Origin: Xiphydria camelus | Taxonomy: Eukaryota > Arthropoda > Insecta > Hymenoptera > Xiphydriidae | DNA: 64,000 bases | Assembly: GCA_963678675.1 (NCBI GenBank) | Contig: OY783200.1 | Coordinates: 4,228,501 to 4,292,500, forward strand | Direction: 5' to 3' | Shown here: positions 11,334-23,300 of the stretch, one piece after another | How the letters are laid out: each line of letters begins with the position of its first letter | How positions within the stretch are numbered: position 1 is the first letter of the stretch | The notes under the pieces: model-generated | What the model saw: the letters and a program-made list of their open reading frames with translations, nothing else | What the model was told of the DNA's origin: nothing | Databases searched by the model: none | Translations under genes and position numbers: made by a program

Positions 11334-14300
11334 CTGCAAGATCAAACGCTACACTGACTCTCTACCATTTGTTCTAATGCGGGACCGGGGCTCTCGTAAT
11401 TGGGGGGAGATGTGATCAGTTCAGCGGTGGAACGAACAGCTTCGGGGCTATGGTTTGGTCGAGCGAACATGATCGATCTGAGGGTGGAGGATGGACCAAG
11501 GCTGAGATGCTGTTCGTTCGCGGAAAAGGCCCCATGAGGTTAAACTTACTCGCCAGAAAGAAACTTCGATCGCTGTTATCTCATTATTTATATGACATTT
11601 TGCTAGCAACTTGCTATTGAGTTACTGAAAACTGTTGCTGTTACGTTGCCAACAAGGTGTGTCCTCGTCTGCTTTAATATTGCTGGCAAGAGAAGGTGAA
11701 AGCCGTCGACGGCAACATCACTGCAATGTTGCAAGTAAGCTTTGCAATGATATTACAGCAATTTTATATCAACCGTTGCTGTAAAATTATTCAATTGTAG
11801 ATCTTCAGAGCTAGAAAATATTACCGTAGATACTTACATTGATAATAAAATGTGGATGAATCATGGAGCGTAATTGACCACGTGTTACAATAAAGAAAAC
11901 TCTTCTTCGGCGTGAACAATTATTTATCTCAATTATGCATAGTTTCGCTGGTGCGAGAAGTCAGTTCGAAAGAAGTAATTGCTCGTATGGAAACAATATT
12001 TTCTCGAATAAAATCAATGTCATTAAATAATAAAGTTATATATAATATTGAATGATGTCCACTTCGTAAAGTAATGTCCCTAAAATCTTTTCAAACATTA
12101 CAAAAGTAAGACTACAATGGGACTCTTCTGGTACATGTCGATTACATGTTCGTCATGTTCATGTTTCTGAAACCTTTCTGAAAGGTGCTGTGCTGTGAGG
12201 GACAGTTACAATATAATTCTAACAAAATGATTGTCAGATCGGAAACAACAGGTAATAATAATTGTTAATGCAATTTTGCCATCATTATTGCTGCACATTT
12301 GTTACAATCCCATGCTAACATTTGAAGCTAGCAATTGTTGCTATTACTTTGCTATCAATCAGCTAAAATGACAATTTGATATCCACAAATTGAGGACAAT
12401 ATGACTGCAACAGTTGCTGACACACAATTGCTCCCAGGTTGTTTCTGCAAGTCTTGTTATCTGGGATATGAACTTCTAGTCTACATCGACATGACTTTGT
12501 TATAAATAAAAATGTAATCTTCAAAAAAGTATCATATAAATATCAGCCAAAAGCTCATAGATAATGAGAAAATAGTAATTGAAGTTGCTTTCCTAGCGAG
12601 TAAGTTTAGCCTCACACATATGATATATTCGATCAAAGCACTCTAATTTTCCGCTCGAACGAGGGGCTTTCCAGGGTGGCTCGCGCGTAAGCTATGGGAA
12701 ATACCTGCAGCGGCAGCGACTTTGGTGTTCGAGTCTCGATACGTCCCGTTGATTATGGCCAGCTCCATGAGCTGCCTCTTCTTCAGCTCGTCCTCGCCAT
12801 CAGCCTGCTAACAATCGACATCACCGTCAGAATATACGGCGGCGAAGAACGTGGGCTCTTGCCGTCCACGTGAAACAGTTCCGCGCTGACTTCGTAAACT
12901 GGGGCGATCTAATTGAAAACCGGCGCGTGTTCGTTTCGAGGCGCATTTTCGAAATAGACCTCGGGGGTGTCGCTTCCCCGCGTCCCGATTCGCGCTTCCG
13001 TTATTGAGCAAGCGATGGTGGGCGAGGAGATTTCGGAGGAAAGCTGTTTCTCGAGACGACGAGGTGCATTTGGGTGATTCTCTGCAACAGTTACTTTTTG
13101 CTGTCACCGCATATTTAACGTTAATAGAACAAATAAATATTGTTTCATTATGTGTGTTACAAAACGGAATTATTATTGTCACCTCATTTCGTATATAACT
13201 GCAAAAAAATATTCCCATTTTTTTAAACTACTCTAAAATATTGAAAACGTCATGTCCTCTGGCTGTCACTACTGAAGCCGCATAAAATGTTATAATGATA
13301 AAAAGCCATATTTATGAAAATGTAGCCTAACTTTCATTTTCTTTATTTAGTAAAATCGTTGAAAAATATTTACCCTCTATTCCCCTTGACACCAAAATAA
13401 TAAATGTTTATATTCTTTGGTTTGCTAAACTATGTCACCAAGTTCAACCATCAGTCCTCTGGTTAAAGTCACAGCCTGCCGTATAAACTCATAGATGACA
13501 ATAGCATCTAAAATATCGATGCAGAAAGACAAGAGTTCTATGTCGATTTCTATTCAGTAACTGGTTTTATTCAAAGTAGTGCTGTTTTTGTATTACAATT
13601 AAACATCAACCGAAGTACATGGTGTCACACAGTAGCAATCAGTCCTCTGGTAAGAACATCATTCCTCTGTTCTTAAGTCATTTCTCTGCATGCACTTTTT
13701 AAAGAAATCTCTTTAAAATGCAACAAATTTAAAAATTAAATGTGTTCCATTAGAAGACTTTCCATTTTGATTGATGTTTTATTGAAATTTTATAATTACA
13801 ACAGTTTTGCTGTTCCTATTTATTTTTTAAAACACAACTTTCAAAAAGTAATCTTTGTGGAGAATCACCCATTTTCATCTTTTTTAAGCGGATAACGTGT
13901 AGCATACGCGCGGGAAATAAGAACGTATAATTGGAACTCTCTCACCACGGGCACGAGCAGTTTCTTCACTTCCTCCACGGCGCGGGCGAGCTTGAGGGTG
14001 GCGCGATTCTCGGTGTCCTCCACTGTGAGGAGCACGTGAAGCTCGTCCGTCAGGTGCTCCCAATTTGGTTTGCCTCGGTTCTGCTCCTCCTGGTTAAATT
14101 AAAGGTCGAATTGGCGAGGTGCGGAGTGGCGTGACGCGATGGTAAAACTTGATTGCGAAAGGGACGAAACGTAATCGAGGATAGTGAGGTGTCCTACTAA
14201 AAAATTAATGTGTATCGCGTTCCTTCGAATGCGAACAAATGAAAAACGTACCACTATTATAATGCGCGTTGCAACGGAAATTCGTTGCTACGTTTATACT

Positions 14301-17300
14301 TACGAGAGCATTCGTCTGTATGCCAAGTGCAGCTTGAAAAATACGACTCGGTTTAAGATGCGTTTCTTTCCAACTGATACATTATTACGACTATCTCAAT
14401 TAACACGTTCGCGGCGGGACCTGAATTTAGTGTCTTCGCCGTGGGTCGGCGTTGTCCAAGCAATATAACAAAATTAATGCTGTATGTACCACCGGTGGTA
14501 CACGCCGACGTGAACGTGTCAAGTCATGACACGAAGTCTGACATGGGGGAATCGCAAGACTATTTCTTCTCGTGAAATACATCGACGCCGGGCACATTCC
14601 TAACTCGCGTTAATCGGCAGTGCGTCGCAATCAACGTACGTGATCGCGCGCTAAATTGAAAACGTTCGTTGCGTCAGAATCCGTATTGCGGTCTATCGCG
14701 AAGTAAGAGCATCTGGAGCCGATGAGGAAATCTGAAGTTACGAAGCAGAGGGCGAAATTGGATCAGGTGTTCCGATGGTGCGTAAGAATTCATATAAACC
14801 CGCGTCACGCCACTTTAAAGTAGTATGGTCACTCTCCAAAGTGATCGTTGAGTGTCCGTAAAAAAAAGTCATCAAAAAAAACTATGATTTATAATTGAAA
14901 ATTCTCTTTGTGAATTATAAAATTTATGGCCATAAGAATTAGTCGATTATTTTGATGATTTTTCACTTATTATTCAAATAATGTGCCTCCTTTGACTAGC
15001 GTCTTTTTATGTGTGGCAACGTATATTATCAATGGGCTCGTGGCCCAGTAGAGAAAACCACGATACACTCAAACGTTTGAGTGTATCGTGGGGAAAACGA
15101 GATCTGAAATGCACGCTTGAACCCACTCCACTGACGCAACGTTGCCGCATCTACTCTATAACTAAAGTATCAAACGGTCAATAATTTTCATCAATGGGTG
15201 TAATATTTTGTATTTTCCCCCGTTTTTTGGTATATTTTTTATATTTTAATCTTGGATTTTACATACAAACACCCCAAGAAATGTGTCTTGCCCATAAGAC
15301 TCTGGGTTATTTTCTACTCGATAATTAATTTTTATCAGACATACTAAACGGTCAATCTACCCCAAATTGCACCAGGAGGTTTCTATTGATATTAGCTTGC
15401 ATACATAATTATTTCATATTTATATCTTGGAAATCGATTCGTGACCATACTACTTTAAGCCTCGTTAATAGTGGCGTGACGGGGTTCGACGAGATCGACG
15501 TGAGGGCGCGCGATAAAACAGCGATTTATCAACTATACCAGTGGCGTGATGCGGCGTGAGAGATCCGGTGTATTTCTTCTCTGCCGAGCTGCCTACGCCG
15601 TAAAGTGGTCGTAAATCGCTGAAAATCTTCATTCCCCGCGATTACGAGCTCGTCGAAAAATATGCAACGCACGTACACGTGCGGGGAAGACTGGTCAGCG
15701 CTGACGCAATTTTACGGGGAAGGAAGAAAAACTTCAGCCGATCGGGGTCGACGTCTGAAGAACCTACAATCGAGTCTACGGACGGAGATATAAGGCAAAA
15801 GTCGGTGGGGGGGTCTCTCTTCCCGCCTTTCCACTCCAGTACCGTCATCGACTACAGATGCTCGGTCTACTACGCTCTGTACCAGGTTTGACTTTACTCT
15901 CGACTCGCGCACCTAACCTCTCGGTTTTCCCCTGCCGGTTTGCCACCAAGTATAGGCACGCCGCGGAGAGGGCAGCTTGCTCGAGTGCGCCTCCGCGTAC
16001 CTACGGTGGTCGACCAGTTATCCGTTTAATGGTAAATGGCCGAGACGGAGACGCCGCAAAGAATACCGAGAAGAGCGGGTCTCCGGCTGCAGACGTGGCT
16101 GCAGGCTCGACATGTTTGCCATCGGAGACGCGCGCGATCGCTTCATTATCAGCGGGAATTCCGATGCAGTTTCCCGTGAAGTGTGACTCTTGCGAGAAAT
16201 ACGAACGGCTGAATGAGAATGTGAAATCCGCTAGTGATAATGGAAGAGGTGGAATGATAAAGTTTCTGAATTTGAATTTGTTCGACTTATCATTTTCTCT
16301 CCTTTCAAATTATGAGATCGAATCACGCAGCGGGAATGCTACGTGCATCGTCATAGTATTCCAGAAAGCGATTTACTCCTGATGACAAATCTGCACTTTC
16401 TCGCGTGTGCACTTATACAATTGCATCGCGCCACATACACGCCACACGTCGACTATGATGAGCGATAATTTGAAAATATGCAGCAGAACGACTCTGACAT
16501 TTTGATAATCGAGGTGCGAAATGTAGTTTCAAAATGCCCGTCGATTTGCTATCATGGCCAATAATTATTGTCTGGAATGCAACTGCGTCAACACCGTTGC
16601 ACTTCGTGATCATCGATAAATATCTCCCACAATCAACAAATGACAATCGACTGAGCAATATCGTTAAAAATCACCCGAATGAACTTTAACCGGCATGATT
16701 GATTATAAACAAACAAAAAATCGACATCGAAAAATCACGAGAAAAAGTGAAACGTCGTGAACAAGATTTAAGATCAACATCTAAATATACTTGCTCAACG
16801 ACCGAGAATTTCTAACGACGTTGTAAAATGATTTTTTGATTTACGAACCACCCAAAGCAGCGTTCGAACGAAAAGGAACTAAGCCGAGAATGGAACCTGG
16901 AATATATCAATGACGCGAAGCTAATAAGAAAAGCCGCGTCGTTGCAGTCTGCTTAGCAGCGAATGCCGCCCTTGTGTGTGAGATACACTTGGCAATCCTT
17001 CAAGATTTCATACCAGCTGCGAAACTCGAACGACTCGACACAATTACCCCTCGATTATGGCGCGCGCAACAAACAACTGCCGAGATATCGCCGACCAAAA
17101 ATCTGTGCGTCCCGATTAAAGTTTCAGACTTTCGGTCCAAGAATATCTCTCGAACTTACGTTGCTCAGTTCGAGCCACGCTGAACTTTACGATTGAATGA
17201 AAGACAAATAGTTGGATCGTTCTGTTCCCGATATCAGTAAAGCTTAGCTCGTGCGGACACGATCAAATTTCCCCTTCAAACTTTTTGTCAAACTTCCCAA

Positions 17301-20300
17301 CACAGTCGAACATTTTGTACATTATTAATTGTCCACCAATGAAAATGCTGGAAACTGGGCTACAACTAGTAGTTTGTCGATAACGTCGATAAATTTAATG
17401 AAAAGTTTGATGAAAAGTTTGACCGTGTGCGTTTGCCCTTATATTGGAGTGCGAGTGTCGTCAAAGTTACCTTCTTTTTGTCCCTCATCGACCCCTTTCC
17501 TCGCACCATTATTTTGCAACCCGTCTCCTGTTCCAGCTGTTTGGCGGTCATCCCGCGTGGTCCCAGAATCCTTCCAACAAAGTTGAACTGGAAAACGAAA
17601 ATTGGCAAAGATGAATGAAAAATAAGTCACGATCAGTCTTGCCTATCGGATGATTTATCTGCCGATGCGTTCGGATCGTGGCCCAATAAAAACTCCAGAA
17701 TTCAAGTGGCTCTCTGCCCGGTTGAAAGATAAGCATAATTTATAGTCCAATAAACATCGAGCAATAATTCGATCGCTGCTTTCACCCGACCAATACGTAA
17801 CCCCGTCGATACGAAAACTCGATCACGTATTTATCGTGCCAATGAAAATCCTGTTCCACGAAGTATCCATCTCTCCATCCGATAGACGAAAAATAGATAA
17901 CTACCGTCTTATCATTCACTGACCAATGCGACTATCGATAGTGAACCGCAAGCAGGTATTGGCTCAATAAAAAATCCAAGCGATAAGACAATCGACCTGC
18001 AGCCAATTGGGACCTCTTATCAGTACGAACTGATAGCAGATGCAGATGAGCATTATCAACGATAATCATGAAGCAATTAAGGAGTCTCTTCAGTACTTTG
18101 CGGGGTGAGGTACGCGGGGTGAAACATCAAAGAAACCGACGGTTATTGCCAATCCTAGATAAATTAATTTAGAGAAGAAAAAATAGTAAATACATGGTTC
18201 GGCAGATTCAAGATCCGTTAATTTCAGATTTCTTATGCATTTTAAAGGTGATGAATATGTTTATAATTTATTGTTTGCGTTAAATTGATTTTATTGTAAA
18301 ATTATAAAATGTGTGCAAGACGTGGCAACGGTGGATTAGAATATTAAGCAGTTGGTACTAGTTCTGTAGATAACGTAGGATATCTGATTTACCACGCAGC
18401 GTTTACTCATAACCTAGAACAAGTGTAACCTCTCGTGAAAAGTGGCACGAGTGAAAAATATTCGAAGAAAAGAAAAAATGTTTAATTTTTCGAAACCCCA
18501 GAAGATTCGGTGGAACGGAAAAGTAACCGAAAAATATTATAGGAAAACGATTCAATGTCAACGAATGGATCGTGGAGAGTCACAGCAAAACGTCATTAGC
18601 CTCTACGTTGCCACGTTTTGCATATGGCCGCCGGTTTTGCCTGAAAATTCGCGTTTTCCCTCACATTTTTTTTTATTATACAAAAACCGCTAAGTAAAAG
18701 TGATTTATCTCACGCAAAAACAAAACTACGTATCTTACCACATAATTTGAGCATATTTTGTGAATTTTCTGTCTTGCTAAAACTGAGTTTGACGTCTGTT
18801 TAGCAGTATGTGCACAAGCCCCAACGTTAAAATGCCTACTTTGAAAAATTAATTAAAAAGAAACGGTTAAGTGAAAATTGTTTAGTTTTTTATTTTCATC
18901 TATAAGATACTTGGCTAAATAACATAACAAAAATCTAATAAAAATCTGTCTTGAACAATTTCACTGAAGAGACTCGTTAACTTTACGGACAACCAGTCAC
19001 GGTAGCGTCGAAACAGACCAACGCAGATATTGCTCGGTGCCAATGTTTCGTCTGCGAATAGAGGCACTCCCATGCAAATATCTCGTCGAGAGAAAGAGGG
19101 AAAACATACACAGAACCCGGTCCCACGTTACAGAAGTGGTTACGAACATGCGACAGACATTGGTCATTTCATTCGTCAAACATATTCGGTTCCCACGTGT
19201 ATGGCAATGTGCAAGATGGTACGGGCGCATGTCACTCAGGATGTGAGGTAAGGCACTCTCGAGTGAGACGGAGAAACGGTCGTAAGGCGCGCCCGTCATT
19301 ATGGGCGCCGCGGAGAGAAGACATCTTATAGCGGAATAAATCAAACACGAGAGCCATACTGCGTGTAGGGCACAGGGAGAATGTTTCTATTCGAGTGTGG
19401 ATACAGGAGGAGAGATTTTATGAAGTGCGGAATCAAGGGGACACCTTAATATTCCGCCTCTCGACGCGGTCGACGACTGCCGTCTCGCTTTGTCTACTCG
19501 GCTCCCGGTGCCGGATTCCTGTTTTCCTCGGGACCCCAAGATGGCGCGGGGGAGGCCATTTTAAATCGGCGTATCTTTTAACGAGCGGTGCCGTCGCTCT
19601 CGACGCGGCGAAGTGGCTCTTCTCCGGCGCTTCGAGTGCGGCTGTTCATTGATTCAGATTCGTCGAACCCGCTGAACTCGGCGGGAGTTCAGCGATCGAG
19701 CCGCAAGTGGAATGCAGAGCGCGGTAAAAAGCGATTCGAGGCGCGATCCGTAATGGCGGGGTTTTTGAAACCGACCGACTGGGATCGATCATCCACGCGG
19801 ATAAAAAGATCGAGTTGACCAGAAACCACAGATTTATCAAGAGCTTTTCAAAGGAAATATAGTACATCAGCGATTTTATGTCGATATTATTTTATTTCTC
19901 CTCTGGAAAATCGACGATATATCGATCTTCCTTTGAGATCTAATCAATGAGCATATCGCTGCTTAAGAAGAAGACCGTCACAACTCAAAATTTCAGTAAG
20001 AGCATTTAAATCTCATAACAAATTCAAATTAAAAGCTATTGTAGAATAAGTTGTCTGAATTTAGTGGAAGTCAAAAAATTCAGACAACACTCATTCTACG
20101 ATAGCTTTTAATTTGAATTTGTAATAAGCTTCAAATGCTTCTACTGAAATAATGAGTTGTGACGGTCTTGTCGGAAAGCAGCGATATGACTTTTGGAATT
20201 AACATGACAAAATACATAAGATAGAGCTATCATTCGATCGATTTCAGAGATTTCGATTTTTGCCTCCTTGACATTTTACCAAAAATCGATATCTCGGAAA

Positions 20301-23300
20301 TAGCTCGCTCGATCATCTTATCTTGTATATTTTTTCACGCTGATTACGAAAAGCGTAGACATCGGGCCGATATCTCAAAGGAAATATAAGAAATCGGCGA
20401 TTTTATATATTAAATAATTCTATTTTTTATAAAAATCATCGATATCTTGCCTATGATTTTTAGAATCAACCGGAAAAAATACTTCGAACAGGATGATCTA
20501 TTAAATAATTTTGAAAATTTTAGTTTTCTTCGAAAATGTTAAGGGTTGTCTCTTCAAATTTTGTCTTACGGCGCCATTGTAAAGCGCTCTCACGCGCTTT
20601 CTCCGCGACTAACCCGTTACAACGAATAACCGAAGCAACGTCAGAGCCGACGAAACTCCATAACGTTATTAATACGAGTCACGAACTTCGTGACTGCGGA
20701 GGATGGATTTTCTGGCGCGCAAAAGGAGAGCGTCTCGCAATCGAGGTACGTACGTGTGTCCATACATAAAAAATGATCGAAACGGAGATGAGCCGGCACT
20801 CTCGGATAGCATCGAGACTCTCGAGAATACGTCTTCCCTCGCTTAACCGCATGCGAATCACGGAGTCCGCTTGCGATTGGTATAATTGCGTTGGTAAACG
20901 ATAGCATCCGTGAGACGGATGCGCCTAATTGAGCATAAGGTATCCCAATGCAGCGTGGAGAAGAAATACTAACTTCTGAAAAGGATCAGACGAGAAACTC
21001 CTGATAAGTAATGAATTTATACATAATTAAAATTCAATTTTCATCGAAATCGTAATTTTTTTTCCATAAATTAAATGTAAAAAATTTAATTTACCTTTGA
21101 AAAAAATGAATTATCAATGGAAAAAAATTACAAGTATATCATAATACCACACGAGGCTAAACTTATTCGCCAGGAAAAAAATTTCAATCGATATTATCTC
21201 ATTACCTATGAACTTTTGGCCTACATCGATATAAGACTTTATTGTAGATAAAAAACTAATCTTCAAAAAAGTATTATACAAATGTTAGCCAAAAGCTTAT
21301 AGATAACGAGATAATAATCATTCAAGTTTCTTTCCTTGGGAATAAGTTCAGCCTCGCATGATAAGGTCAGGAAAAATGCACTGCATTATTTCGATTTAAC
21401 AATTCTCTGCATTCCACCCGATTCAAACATCAATGTTTAGCCATTACTCAATCCGAACCATACGCTCGAAGCGTTCCCCTGCACAATTGCCGCGATGTAA
21501 TCGTAACCATAAGATTGGCACGGGTGACTGTGTAAAAAGACCACGGCCCGTCATTTCTTGCGGTCATGAATACGTTTACGGTCCGCAGCAATTACAGAAG
21601 CACCGCAGGACTCCGTAGCGAGAGAAACCACGCACAGCCATCATCTCCGTTCATCCAAGGTGAAACGCGTGGTGAGTGAATGAGCGAGAGCCCAGAAGAA
21701 CGTCTGTTAAAGTTCCCCGACAAATCCAAGCTCTCCAGAATTCCCCAACTGCCCAGAAAACACAGTATTCGACTCAAAAGAATTGACCTGATCGAAATTT
21801 GATTTCGATCCAACCGATATAGTTTCAATTTCGACCGATCCCCCATTATCCGTCATCCATCCCCCGTCCGACGTCGATATCATAACCGCGACGTCCAAAC
21901 ATCAACATCCCGCGCCAAAAACGCAGCCTTCAGCCTTGTTATTACAGCTCGAAGAACCCAACTCCGACTACAGGCCCGACGGAGTCCGTTCGAAGAACGC
22001 AGGGAAATCTATTTTGGTCGGGCTAGAAATAGCGTCTGACTGTACACATTTCGAACGTATACCCCGCCGCTGCACCGTTCTCCTCGACACCCTCTTGTAC
22101 CCCCCTTAAATCACGATCCTTCCGCCTATACCTCCCGCAATGGGGTCGATGTAAATCTCGACTAGCCCTCTTCCCCCTACCTCCCGCCGCCCTATACGCG
22201 ACTTACTTTCTTTTTACTCCAGACGTTTCACAAAAAGGCGCGTCACCTATTTCGACCCACGGATTGCACGAGAAGAAACGACTGGTGTAATCCGACGCGC
22301 GCCTCGTTACCGTATGCGACCGTATACCCGGCGCAATGCGTTGAGAATTAATTACGGCGTTTTAGACGTGATTGGAATAGGCGATGATATCGTTGGTAAG
22401 TCTTAGACGACCCGCTGAAAGGGATGACACTTTTCATTGGCCGTCACTGAAACGCTTCCGTCATGTTAGCGAATATTTTCACATTCTAGGGATGTTTCTT
22501 GAAGCATGAATACGTCCGAACACAAGGAGAGAACGTCTCAGCTGAGCTGCTTGGAAAGATGTGCTGCCAGAATTGCGAGCGGCAGCACAAAGTCTCGGAT
22601 TCCAAAATGTTTCGCGGAAAACGGGGGAAATTGCGAAACCCGGCATGCCACGTCAACGCGCGTTTAATTTCTGGGCCAACGCCACGCAATCTAGTTGGAT
22701 TTGCCACGCGGGATTTAACAAGACGCGCCACCGCTCTAAAGTCAACGTGGGACGTGCTGCACGCGAGCGCGGATTTGTCATCGCTTTCCTGAGTCGCCAA
22801 TATTTTGCGGTGTACTGTCCGGAGAATATCGTACGAAAGTTAAACTCGTTTCTCGAGACGATAAAGAAGCAGCAGCGGTCGACAGTGAAACCGTTTCTCG
22901 ATATACAATTGCCTACAAAGCAGACATTCGAAACAGGATTCCCATCACTCTGTGGAACTCGTATTTGGTATATTCCCATCGAGAAAGTAGATTCAAACAC
23001 GTCCAATCTCTCTCACGAGTAAATGAAAGTTAAATAGCCGCGGACACTCATATGGCCCCTGGTTCTCGTGGTTAGTAACGGTAGCCAGGGGCCCAAGGGT
23101 TCAGCGCAACGCAATTTCCTTCCGCACATCCAGGATTCACCTTGAAACTTCTCAAGCGAGTAAGAAACGGTAAAATAACAAATGAGAAATAAGTGGAGAC
23201 ACTCCCATCTCAAATTAAAAGAAGAATAATGCGTGCAGCAAGAGTTACTTAACTAAACATTAGCACATCTCGCGTCACCGCTCGGGTTGTCTACGAAAGA

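Larger units (their letters stand above)
11334..12704 (-). other. how intron 5 (1.37 kb)
   Basis: GT-AG intron. About 80% of it is a copy of palindromic MITE family A (11532-12618) split by an inserted block of about 870 bp (11593-12466). The inserted block is AT-rich and repeats the word GTTGCT/AGCAAC many times. No additional open frame or exon is seen. Confidence 0.85.
14090..17470 (-). other. how intron 3 (3.4 kb)
   Basis: Contains a small inverted-repeat element at 14400-14522 and a 636-bp TTAA-flanked inverted-repeat element at 14819-15454. The remaining sequence at 15.5-17.4 kb is unique, moderately AT-rich intron. The word GTGGCGTGACG occurs near 14127, 15471 and 15540 and in reverse near 14803. 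Open frames in 15.6-16.4 kb show no homology that I recognise. Confidence 0.8.

Noticed and set aside
13931..14134. Plus-strand frame over how exon 4
   Set aside because: Exact antisense of the KH-domain exon. The minus strand is the coding one.
15858..16382. 174-codon plus-strand open frame in intron 3
   Set aside because: The start looks like a targeting peptide, but the rest shows no family resemblance and no neighbouring exon continues it.
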